Shown here: positions 8,649 to 16,382 of the stretch, piece after piece | How positions within the stretch are numbered: the stretch's first letter is position 1 | Layout: each line of letters begins with the position of its first letter | Source of the DNA: Rhodobacter sp. 24-YEA-8 | GTDB lineage: Bacteria; Pseudomonadota; Alphaproteobacteria; Rhodobacterales; Rhodobacteraceae | NCBI RefSeq assembly: GCF_900105075.1 | Contig: NZ_FNSK01000003.1 | Location: 142,001-206,000, forward strand | DNA length: 64,000 nucleotides | Direction of reading: 5' to 3' | Notes under the pieces: generated by a model | Told to the model about the DNA's origin: nothing | Seen by the model: the letters and a program-made list of their open reading frames with translations, nothing else | Database searches by the model: none | Program-made: the position numbers and the translations under genes

Positions 8649-8971
8649 AACAACAACATGCCGGCCGCAGTAAGGTTGCCTGCCACCTGCCTTCCGAAGG
8701 GGGTGCCGGCTCCACTGACCGGGACTTCCTTTTCGGGCTCGCATCAACTTTGCTAAAAAGATCTGCCGATTTTTTAATTTGACGGACAGGGTTTTCCAGA
8801 GAGGATCTGCTTATAAATGATAAAGGATTAACCGGAAGATTTCGGGAAGATCCTGAAGAGGAATTGGTTTTCTTGTTTGTTATGGGTTTCAAAAATCAGG
8901 GGCTTTTTCAAAAGCAGAGAGCCTGCGGATGGCGACCGCAACGCCCGCTGTTCCCTCAAAGGATCAGGCTG
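8649..8971. other. Intergenic region after the relaxase
   Basis: No gene is seen. The middle (about 8740-8910) is AT-rich compared with its surroundings. It holds two copies of GATCTGC (8760-8766, 8804-8810) and short A- and T-runs. It separates the mob operon from a convergently oriented RHH gene. Confidence 0.5.
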
Positions 8972-9154
8972 TCAATTGGACCCGTTGCGCCCGAGAATAG
9001 GATCCAGCAGCCGCCGGATCATCTCTGGCCGGGTCGGCAGATCAGGCTCCTGGCGCCGCAGATCATCAATCACCTGAATCGCTTCTCGGGGCAGACGCAG
9101 GGTGATCGCCTCGGTGTCCGTGGACGGCCTGCCAAATTTACGGGGTTCAGTCAT
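8972..9154 (-). CDS. Ribbon-helix-helix (CopG/Arc-like) DNA-binding protein
   Basis: A 60-residue protein with the ribbon-helix-helix pattern: a beta strand AITLRLPREAIQ followed by two helices (VIDDLRRQE and RPEMIRRLLDPIL). Proteins of this size and type act as plasmid copy-control repressors, partition or mobilization regulators, or antitoxins. No toxin-like partner is adjacent, so an antitoxin role is not supported. The ATG at 9154 has AGGAT 7 bases upstream. The start codon sits inside one arm of a large inverted repeat (9151-9194), which strongly suggests autoregulation and possibly control of the divergent downstream cassette. Confidence 0.75.
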   Translation of the reverse strand: MTEPRKFGRPSTDTEAITLRLPREAIQVIDDLRRQEPDLPTRPEMIRRLLDPILGRNGSN

Positions 9155-9194
9155 GACAAATCCTGATTGACTTTATGGAGTCATAATGTCATGA
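9151..9194. promoter_or_regulatory. Nested inverted repeats, probable RHH operator
   Basis: The outer arms TCATGACA (9151-9158) and TGTCATGA (9187-9194) match perfectly. Inside them, TGACT (9168-9172) and AGTCA (9179-9183) form a second dyad. The arms share the TGAC/GTCA core typical of RHH half-sites, and one outer arm overlaps the start codon of the RHH gene. Confidence 0.6.
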
Positions 9195-9269
9195 ATGGCG
9201 GGCATTGGCAAGGGCGGCAACCCTCACCAATGCCCTGACCACAACCGATCTCGTCAACGGAGACCGACG

Positions 9270-9779
9270 ATGGCTGACGCCACCTCTATCACGCCGCTTG
9301 CGGCGATTGAAGCAATGCCTGATGGCAGACCACCAGGCCAGATTCCGATCCTCTTCAGGAGGTTCCTTGACGCCCTGTCCCATTACATCGCCAGTGAACA
9401 GGCGCTCCAGGGGGGCGAAAGCATCTGGGCCTCCGCCATGCGCCCGAGGCTGGACGAGGCCGAGCGGGCCCAGACCGAAGTCACCCATCTGATCACCCTG
9501 ATCCGTCGCAGCCCGGCGCGGAGCCTCGCTCATGAGTCCATGCTGCGGCTGACGTTGCTCGCCGATTGTCTCCTTGGCGCAGAGAGCGCCGCAGAGTTCA
9601 GTGAGGCCTGTGAGCTTCTGGAGCTGCCGGGGATCGGTGGGGCGGCCATGCCCTTACCCCCTGATCCCGATATCGACGGTCTGCTGGCGCAGGGCCTCGT
9701 GCAGCTGCGTGCGCTTGCCACTCTGCACGGAAGCGCGAACGACCCTGAGGAAGACGCGCAGGGCGAGCCTTCGGGCTAA
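9270..9779 (+). CDS. Hypothetical protein of the mobilizable cassette
   Basis: A 169-residue protein with no family recognised. It is predicted to be largely helical and acidic, with no membrane segment, signal peptide or metal motif. A Pro/Asp-rich linker (LPPDPDIDG) precedes a final helix and an acidic tail (DPEEDAQGE). The start at 9270 is chosen because GGAG lies 7 bases upstream. The frame opens at 9195, but those 25 codons look non-coding. It is the first plus-strand gene beyond the RHH operator and is followed 153 bases later by the zinc-ribbon protein, so it may share regulation with that cassette. Confidence 0.55.
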   Translation: MADATSITPLAAIEAMPDGRPPGQIPILFRRFLDALSHYIASEQALQGGESIWASAMRPRLDEAERAQTEVTHLITLIRRSPARSLAHESMLRLTLLADCLLGAESAAEFSEACELLELPGIGGAAMPLPPDPDIDGLLAQGLVQLRALATLHGSANDPEEDAQGEPSG

Positions 9780-9932
9780 GCGCGTCCGGACCGTTCTCCA
9801 CATCATCCGCACAGCAGCCAAAGCAGCCCGTTCCAGCGCGCGCAGGTGAGCAGCTGTGCCCACGGCATCGGCCACAACCGGCACTCACTTCAGCATCGGC
9901 AATGGATGTCCCCAATTGAAAGAGTTCTTTCT

Positions 9933-10928
9933 ATGCCCAAAAGACCGCCAGATCCTTCCCTGAATGCCCCTGCCCTCGGAGAGGCGTCTGCTTCATGGGT
10001 AAGTGCAGCTGTCGTTACCACCGAGCCTGATGCCACCCCGTCTGCCTTGCCGACCGAGATCCCGCAGGACTGGCATCAGCTGGCCGAGGCGAAAGGGTTC
10101 TCGATCACCGCCCGCATCAAGGATCGCTTTCACCTCGAACTTCGATGCAAAACCTGCGCACAGACCCATGTCTCGAAGATTTACACCTTGCGCACAGCAC
10201 AGCCGACCTGTCCGGGCTGCATGGCCGACCGCCGCGTCACCGAAGCGCAGGAAGCAGGTCTGGTCTGGCTGCGCGGCGACCCGGACAATCCGCATTACAG
10301 CTTCTATCGTGCCCCCTGCGGACATGAGCTGCGCCGGCAGCATGAACTGATCCTGCGTGTCGGGCAGGGGCGAACAGGGGTGCGCTGCACCATCTGCCTT
10401 GCGCAATCCGATGCGGAGAAGGCGGCTCTGCGGGGCTGGGTCCTGATCGGAACCGATCCGCAGGGACGTGCCGGTTACCGGCTTTATGGCCATTGTTGTG
10501 GCGCGCGCCAAAGCATCACGCGGCAGAACATGCAGACTGGACGCTTCGACTGTGCTGAATGTGGTCCCGGATGGGCGGCGGCCCCCAGCTGGATATATGT
10601 AATGGCCTTCACCCTCTCCAGCGGCAGGCAAGTTGTAAAACTCGGCTTTGCCCGGGACCCGGACTCGCGCCTGAACTGGCAGCTGCAGCAGGATCGCGAC
10701 ATGCCTTGCAGCATCCTGCGCAGGCTGCCGGTTGCCAGCGGTCATGTCGCGGTGCGGATCGAGAAACGGTTGCATGCGCATCTGCGCCGCCGCCATCCGA
10801 CAGATGTTGTGGACCCTGCACATTACCAGCGGCAGATCCGGGTGCGATCCGAGGTTTATGAGGCCTCCCTCACGCCCGAGATCATGCGCCTGCTCGATGA
10901 GGTCGGGCGGCAGGGTTCAGCCGGCTGA
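9933..10928 (+). CDS. Multi-zinc-ribbon protein with C-terminal GIY-YIG-like (T5orf172) domain
   Basis: A protein of about 331 residues. From this start, three cysteine-rich modules follow in tandem: Cys72/Cys75 with Cys93/Cys96; Cys129-His131 with Cys152/Cys155; His187/Cys188/Cys189 with Cys207/Cys210. The spacing suggests three zinc ribbons. The C-terminal part (about 219-331) starts SWIYVMAF, then VVKLGFARDPDSRLNWQLQQ, and later IEKRLHAHLRRR. This is the layout of T5orf172/Mug113-type GIY-YIG relatives found in phage and plasmid proteins. Nucleic-acid recognition and possible cleavage are inferences. The start is uncertain: GTG 9846, ATG 9906 and ATG 9933 are possible, and none has a good ribosome binding site. 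It lies upstream of the FtsH-like protease gene in the same direction. Confidence 0.7.
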   Translation: MPKRPPDPSLNAPALGEASASWVSAAVVTTEPDATPSALPTEIPQDWHQLAEAKGFSITARIKDRFHLELRCKTCAQTHVSKIYTLRTAQPTCPGCMADRRVTEAQEAGLVWLRGDPDNPHYSFYRAPCGHELRRQHELILRVGQGRTGVRCTICLAQSDAEKAALRGWVLIGTDPQGRAGYRLYGHCCGARQSITRQNMQTGRFDCAECGPGWAAAPSWIYVMAFTLSSGRQVVKLGFARDPDSRLNWQLQQDRDMPCSILRRLPVASGHVAVRIEKRLHAHLRRRHPTDVVDPAHYQRQIRVRSEVYEASLTPEIMRLLDEVGRQGSAG

Positions 10929-11055
10929 GGGCGCAGGCTCCGCACAAGCCCCGGCACCCATCCCTCCATGACCCTGGCTCCAGTGCCCTGGACCTGCCCG
11001 TTTCGGTGCCATCCCACCTGGATGCGCCAGCCCTTTCGCAAAGGACCAACGCTCC

Positions 11056-13326
11056 ATGCCCGCTACAAATCCACCCGATCCAATCTGGTTGCCCCTGGCC
11101 GAGAGCTTCCTGACCCGGCTCAGGACTGGCGTTTCCATCGCCGATGTTACCCGCGGTCAAGCCGAGAGTTCTGCCCCACAACGAAGCAACACGCGATTGC
11201 CTGCACAACGGGTGACACAGACGCAGGCGCAAAGCGACCGGCAGGGCCACAGCTCCCTTGCAACGGGCAAGGGCGCAAAGGCACGGGCGGCCCCCAGGCA
11301 GGCCAAAGCCCTGCAAGACGTCTCCCCGATCCTGCCCCCGATCCCGATGCGTGATCTGTTCTGCACCCTGCGCCTGGCCGCGACATTTGGCACGCAGGAG
11401 GCCTTCGATGCCATGCTCGCCCCTGGCAGCCTCACTGTATTGCACGGGCTTGCCCCGGCGGAGATCGATGTTTTGCTGCGGGTGCTGCCCGCCGGCCTCT
11501 TGCCTCCTCGCTGGCGCCTGGAGGAGGATATGCTGTCCCTTCCCCCCGTAACGAATGTGCTGGCCACCGTCGCCGCCAGGACCTCGGAGATTTCGGGCGA
11601 CCAGCCCCAGGTGCGTCGCCGCCAGATGCAGTATATCGACGAGGCGATCGATGCCGGGCTGCCGATCCTGATCCTGCTGATTGACGGGATCCATCTGCCG
11701 CCGACACTCACCGCAGAGATCGAATGCGACCGCCCCCTCGCCCCGATCAGTCGAGAGATCCTGATTGCCGGTTTGCACCATAGCCATGGCGCGCAGCAGA
11801 GATTTTCGCCTGCGACGCTACCTGGCCTGCTGCCGGAAAGCCACGATCTCGCAAGGTTGAGCTGGACCACGCTGCGCCTTGCCCTGCGCGAACCAGATGC
11901 GTATGCGGTCGCGCGGCGGCTGGCCGAGCGCACTGCCGCTCTGCGGCCGAATGCGCCACAGCGCGAGCCGGCCGCCCCGGACCTCGATGCGATAACCGGC
12001 GATAGCCCGGCCCTGCGCGCCGCTCAGCGTCTGGCGTCAGATATAAACCTCTGGCAGGCCGGAGAGATCGACTGGGGCGAGCTCTCGCATTCATTGCTGC
12101 TCTACGGTCCACCGGGCACCGGCAAGAGCTGGCTTGCAAGGGCCATGGGCAACACGGCCGGGGTCCGGATAATCGAGGCAAATTTTGCGCAATGGCAGTC
12201 AGCGGGGCATCTCGGCGACATGTTGCGCGAGATGCGCCAGGCCTTTTCCAGGGCGCGGCGGGCGGCGCCGTGCTTGCTTTTGATCGACGAGATTGACGCG
12301 GTGGGCTCGCGTAACAATGGCGATCTGCATGGGATCAGTTACCGCACGCAGGTGATTAACGCCTTCCTGTCCGAGCTCGACGGGCTGTCACGGAACCCCG
12401 GGGTGATCGTGATCGGCACCTGCAATGACCCTGGCCGCATTGACCAGGCGGTGCTGAGGCCTGGGCGCTTCGACCTCAAGATCTCTATGCCCCTGCCCGA
12501 TATGGCCGCAATCACCGGCATGTTGCGCCAACATCTGGCCAGCGATGCGGGGCGGATCGACATTGCGGCCCTGGCCCGTCGGATCGTGGGCACCAGTGCC
12601 GCCGCCATCGATGCTGCTATCCGCGCCGCGAGGTCGGACGCCCGGGCGGCGGGCCAAAGCCTCGATGCCGGGCAAATCCTCGGCCATCTCGGGATCGCGC
12701 CCGCTGACCCCGCACAGGCCGCCAGTGATGCCCGCACCGCCGTCCACGAATGCGGCCATGCCATTGTCGCGGCCGCCTTGCTGCGCGGCGTGCCGCAACG
12801 ACTGGTGATCCTGGCGGATGGCGGCGAGACGCATCGGCTGTCGGCTAAGACAAATCACCTGCTCTGTGATCTGCTCGATGAGATCGCCTGCTCCATGGCC
12901 GGGCGCGCGGCCGAGCATCTGCTGATCGGCACGATCTCAGTCGGTGCCGGAGGGGATCCGGCCTCCGATCTCGCAATCGCGACCCGGATTGCGCTGATGA
13001 TCGACACCCGTTTCGGTCTGGGAGGGGAGGGTGCGGTCTGGACAGACGCCCCGGCTCACATTTTGCTGGCCGACCCGCTGCGCCGCGCCCGGGTGGCACA
13101 GCGGCTGGCCGAGGGCCAGGGCCGCGCCCTGCAGATTCTCACCGCCCACCGCGAGCTCCTGACGCAAATGGCCCGCGCCCTGCAGGAGGCGCGCGAGCTG
13201 AACGGTGCTGCGCTGCGACACTGGCTCGATCAGATCTGTTTCGGTGAGGTGCTGAGGGGCGTGCAAAGCGCTGGAGCCGGTTCTGCAGACGTCGGGCGCC
13301 CCTCACACGACACCGGATCCGACTGA
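11056..13326 (+). CDS. Soluble FtsH-like AAA+ zinc metalloprotease
   Basis: A 756-residue AAA+ protein. The ATPase module shows Walker A GPPGTGKS (351-358), Walker B LLLIDEID (Asp411-Glu412) and the second region of homology CNDPGRIDQAVLRPGRFD with arginine fingers. The C-terminal region has the M41 motif HECGH (564-568), followed by GAGGDPASDLAIATRIA, where FtsH carries its third zinc ligand. FtsH normally has two N-terminal membrane helices. Here none is seen; a roughly 300-residue N-terminal region of unknown fold replaces them, including a hydrophobic strand PILILLIDG that may be a degenerate NTPase lobe. It is therefore probably a cytosolic ATP-dependent protease whose substrate is set by the N-terminus. 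A purine-rich site lies about 9 bases before the ATG. Confidence 0.85.
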   Translation: MPATNPPDPIWLPLAESFLTRLRTGVSIADVTRGQAESSAPQRSNTRLPAQRVTQTQAQSDRQGHSSLATGKGAKARAAPRQAKALQDVSPILPPIPMRDLFCTLRLAATFGTQEAFDAMLAPGSLTVLHGLAPAEIDVLLRVLPAGLLPPRWRLEEDMLSLPPVTNVLATVAARTSEISGDQPQVRRRQMQYIDEAIDAGLPILILLIDGIHLPPTLTAEIECDRPLAPISREILIAGLHHSHGAQQRFSPATLPGLLPESHDLARLSWTTLRLALREPDAYAVARRLAERTAALRPNAPQREPAAPDLDAITGDSPALRAAQRLASDINLWQAGEIDWGELSHSLLLYGPPGTGKSWLARAMGNTAGVRIIEANFAQWQSAGHLGDMLREMRQAFSRARRAAPCLLLIDEIDAVGSRNNGDLHGISYRTQVINAFLSELDGLSRNPGVIVIGTCNDPGRIDQAVLRPGRFDLKISMPLPDMAAITGMLRQHLASDAGRIDIAALARRIVGTSAAAIDAAIRAARSDARAAGQSLDAGQILGHLGIAPADPAQAASDARTAVHECGHAIVAAALLRGVPQRLVILADGGETHRLSAKTNHLLCDLLDEIACSMAGRAAEHLLIGTISVGAGGDPASDLAIATRIALMIDTRFGLGGEGAVWTDAPAHILLADPLRRARVAQRLAEGQGRALQILTAHRELLTQMARALQEARELNGAALRHWLDQICFGEVLRGVQSAGAGSADVGRPSHDTGSD

Positions 13327-13349
13327 GCCGGAGCGGTCATCCGCGACGC

Positions 13350-13514
13350 ATGCCCCCGCGGCCCGGAAGCCCATTTGATCGCTGGGTCGAAACGGATCGT
13401 CAGCGTGTCGTGGAGTGTGAGCACATCGTTGCAGAACATCCGCCCATTGCCCTGCAGCTGGCGGTTGCCGAACGGATCATACCGGGCCGCCGCTCCCCAG
13501 GGTTAACAAGATGA
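13350..13514 (+). CDS. Small ORF after the AAA+ protease
   Basis: A 54-residue frame beginning 23 bases after the protease stop. Its composition is protein-like, with GC-rich third positions and a helical amphipathic stretch DRQRVVECEHIVAEHPPIAL. The ribosome binding site is weak (GGAG, distant). No family is recognised. It could be a real small cassette protein or a decayed remnant. Confidence 0.35.
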   Translation: MPPRPGSPFDRWVETDRQRVVECEHIVAEHPPIALQLAVAERIIPGRRSPGLTR

Positions 13515-14035
13515 ATTTGAGATTGATTTGGGAAATACCACCAATGGGCGGGGAGATATATCAGGATGGAAATATCGGATTGGGGAACTTGATGATCACG
13601 ATGTGAAGGGAGGGGAGATTCCGGATCATTCAGGAGAGGTTTAACAGGGGAGATTTGGGAATCAGGGGAAGTTCACGAAGGGGATTTTGAGGAGACATGG
13701 CGACGATAGATCAGGAATAGGCGGCCCTTTGCCGACGGTCCGCCCCGGCCAATGCTGCGTGGCGGCATTCTTGAATGCTGACGTTCGAATGGTGCCGCAG
13801 AAAAGTCTCGGCCATGATCGCCGCTATGAGGGACGAAACGGCCGGCCAATACTTTCTTCCTGCTCCCGGATCATTCCTACGATATGCGATCGTTAAAGCC
13901 GCTTATTCTTATCGTGTCTGCTCCTATGTGGCGAAGCAACTTTGAGCCCGGAGTGAGGTGGCCCGCGGGAGAAAGGATCATCGTCGCAACCTGAGCTCGC
14001 GCCGGAGTGTCTGGATCTGGCAGGGGCGGTCAGTC
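13515..14035. other. Purine-rich intergenic region with repeated GGGGAGAT
   Basis: No convincing gene is seen. From about 13530 to 13700 the plus strand is strongly enriched in G and A. It contains three copies of GGGGAGAT (13550-13557, 13612-13619, 13647-13654) plus several related GGGGA words. The region separates the mobilizable cassette from the GntR gene. Confidence 0.6.
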
Positions 14036-14839
14036 CTACTGACGGCTCAGGAGATCCAGGTGGAAGGTCGCGTCCAGATCCTGCATCGAGCATTCGGCGC
14101 AATGCATGTGGCGCTCCATGATTTCCCGCACCGCAGCGCGATCTTCGCGGCGGAAGGCCGCCAGCAGCTCGATATGTGCATCAATATTCTGCTGCCCGAA
14201 CGTCGAGTGTTCACGCAGGCTGTCGGTGCGGCGCAACACCAGATCGCGCACCATCACATTGAGAAAACGGCACATCAGATCAAGGATTGAATTGTCGCAG
14301 GCCTCGGCAAGGATATCGTGGAATTTCACCTCAACCACGCGACCGGATTCGCGGTCATCATCGCGCACGGCCCGTTGGCAGATGTCGATATTTTCCTGCA
14401 ACCGGGTAAAGTGGTCCTGATTCAGCCGCCCGACGACGTGATCGGCAAGCATCACTTCCAGCTTGCGGCGCACCTCGTAGACATCCTTAAAATCGAGATG
14501 CTGGAAATGGAAATACTGCCGCATCTGCTGGATCACGACCAGCGTCGAGGTCGCCTGGATTTCCGGCCCACCATTTGCACCCGACTGCATGATCAGAAGG
14601 CCCTCAACCTCCAGGGCTTTCAGCGCCTCGCGGATCGTGCCCTTGGAACAGCCGAAATGCTGCATCAGCACCTTTTCTGGGGGCAGCCGGTCCCTGGGGC
14701 CAAGGTTCTCCCGTGCGATCCAGCGGCGCAACTCTTCCGCCACCTGATCCGAGAGCTTGATCCGCCGCATCGGGCGTGCCGGGGGAAGAACGATGCGTGT
14801 GCCCGCTTCATGATCCGCCGGGCCCTGATCTGACGACAT
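14036..14839 (-). CDS. GntR-family regulator (FadR subfamily, FCD domain)
   Basis: A 267-residue FadR-type transcription factor. The N-terminal winged helix (about residues 27-95) contains KLSDQVAEELRRWI, PPEKVLMQHFGCSKGTIREA and LKALEVEGLLIMQSGANGG. The C-terminal FCD ligand domain includes FHDILAEACDN and HIELLAAFRRED, with histidines expected to hold a metal ion. GGGAG lies 6 bases before the ATG. It is the last gene of the liv-M20-M81 operon and begins 3 bases after the M81 stop, so it most likely controls that operon in response to the transported compound or a catabolite. A candidate operator lies upstream of livK. Confidence 0.85.
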   Translation of the reverse strand: MSSDQGPADHEAGTRIVLPPARPMRRIKLSDQVAEELRRWIARENLGPRDRLPPEKVLMQHFGCSKGTIREALKALEVEGLLIMQSGANGGPEIQATSTLVVIQQMRQYFHFQHLDFKDVYEVRRKLEVMLADHVVGRLNQDHFTRLQENIDICQRAVRDDDRESGRVVEVKFHDILAEACDNSILDLMCRFLNVMVRDLVLRRTDSLREHSTFGQQNIDAHIELLAAFRREDRAAVREIMERHMHCAECSMQDLDATFHLDLLSRQ

Positions 14840-14842
14840 TTG

Positions 14843-16324
14843 CTACTCCCATTCGACGCCCGGATCCAAAGGACAAATCGGACGCCGTAGTTTGCTGTAT
14901 GGGAAAAGGCTGTAATCGGAGCCGGTCACCCCGCCTCCGGCACATTCCACCACCGCTTTCGCTAATGGCTCGAAGACCGGGCGGCAATACATTCGCGACT
15001 TGAGGAGCAAATATTGGGCGCGGCGCGGATCAAGGCCGAGTGTGGTGAAAACCGCCTCATCCCAGGGTTCATGCGTCTGCGACGAAATCAGCACCTGGGC
15101 CGCGCCGGTGTCAATCACCGCAGAACGGCCCATGCTGCACTCCATCCCGGTGTAGATTGGTCCGGTGATCCTGTAATCTCCCGAACCAAGCGCCAGCACC
15201 TTGCCCTTCAGCGACAAGGGCGGGCGCGGCGCGGCAAAGCCCTCCGCCGGGATCTTGTTGCCGACATCTATCGACACCTCTGTACCAACACCTGCGGCAA
15301 AAGCGGCCTCAACCGCCTCGGGATCGGCCACCGGGCCGGTCAGAATATCACTGAGCCCCGCTGCAAGTGCCGCCTCAAGCACATCCATATTCTCGCAGGT
15401 ACCGCCCGACATACAGTTGTCGCCGTGGTCAAGCATGAGGACAGGCCCCTGCCCAGGCCCATGCGCCGCCGCCCTGGCGGCCGCAATCGACTGTTCAAGC
15501 GGCTTCTGATCATACAGAAATTCGTCCCGGCGATCCCAGATCGCGCGGGCAATCTCATGCGCCACCACCTCAGGGTCAAGATCGGGGGTCGTCACCGCGA
15601 CCACGCTCGCCCCGGCCTCGTAAAGATCCGCCGCCGGAAAGCCGCCAAATACCGTCACAGCGAGTACGCCCTCGCGCGCCTCCGTGGCGCGGGCAAGGTT
15701 GATCACATCCAGCATCGCACCGGGCGCGGTCGTGTTCATCGGCAATGTATGACCCAGAAGCGGTGGCTGCACGCGTGCCATGACCGGGCGCAGACCCGTC
15801 TGCATCTGGTCCACCATCTTACAGACCAGTTCGCCGGTCTCGTACATATCGATATGCGGATAGGTCTTGAACCCTGCAATCACATCGCAGTTTTTCACCA
15901 TCTGCGGCGTGATATTGCCGTGAAGATCAAGGGCCACACCGATCGGCACGCCCGGCGCAGCCGCCCTGACGCGCGCCAGCAACTCGCCTTCGCCATCATC
16001 ATGGCTGCGTGTGACCATCGCGCCGTGCAAATCGAGCAGGATGACATCACAGCCCTTCGCGACATCGGCAAGGATGACTTCGGCCATGTGCTCAAACGCA
16101 TCATCCTCGACCGGTGCGCTTGGCCAGGCGTGAGCGATCAGCGGGCAGGAAATTTCTGCGCCCTGCTTCTTCCCCCAGGCATGAAACGCGCCGAGCGCGG
16201 TCTTCATCCCCTCCGCTTCGGCCAGAGCGGCATCACCATAAAGCGGGCGAAAGGCCGCAAGCGGGGTCGGCACGGGCGAGAATGTATTGGTCTCGTGGTT
16301 CTGGCGGGCGATGACGATACGCAT
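14843..16324 (-). CDS. M81-family metallopeptidase, MlrC-like
   Basis: A 493-residue protein of the M81 (microcystinase C) family. It starts MRIVIARQNHETNTFSPVPT, typical of MlrC, and carries LDLHGAMVTRSHDDGEGELL, where the family has predicted zinc ligands, and DHGDNCMSGG further on. MlrC cleaves a linear tetrapeptide in microcystin breakdown, but most family members sit beside transporters and amidohydrolases with unknown substrates. The start at 16324 is preferred because the family begins exactly there; the ribosome binding site is weak. It follows the M20 amidohydrolase gene by 58 bases and precedes the GntR gene by 3. A peptide, ureide or other amide substrate is inferred. Confidence 0.85.
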   Translation of the reverse strand: MRIVIARQNHETNTFSPVPTPLAAFRPLYGDAALAEAEGMKTALGAFHAWGKKQGAEISCPLIAHAWPSAPVEDDAFEHMAEVILADVAKGCDVILLDLHGAMVTRSHDDGEGELLARVRAAAPGVPIGVALDLHGNITPQMVKNCDVIAGFKTYPHIDMYETGELVCKMVDQMQTGLRPVMARVQPPLLGHTLPMNTTAPGAMLDVINLARATEAREGVLAVTVFGGFPAADLYEAGASVVAVTTPDLDPEVVAHEIARAIWDRRDEFLYDQKPLEQSIAAARAAAHGPGQGPVLMLDHGDNCMSGGTCENMDVLEAALAAGLSDILTGPVADPEAVEAAFAAGVGTEVSIDVGNKIPAEGFAAPRPPLSLKGKVLALGSGDYRITGPIYTGMECSMGRSAVIDTGAAQVLISSQTHEPWDEAVFTTLGLDPRRAQYLLLKSRMYCRPVFEPLAKAVVECAGGGVTGSDYSLFPYSKLRRPICPLDPGVEWE

Positions 16325-16382
16325 AGGTCTGTCTTTAATGGGAAAATCCCGGGCGGGGCTGATGCCTGCCCGGGCAGAGCAT

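Noticed and set aside
8972..9154. RHH protein as the antitoxin of a toxin-antitoxin pair
   Set aside because: No toxin-like small gene is adjacent on either side. Its operator layout suits a self-regulating plasmid-type repressor.
13687..13896. 69-codon frame in the purine-rich region
   Set aside because: No start signal, family or codon bias supports it.
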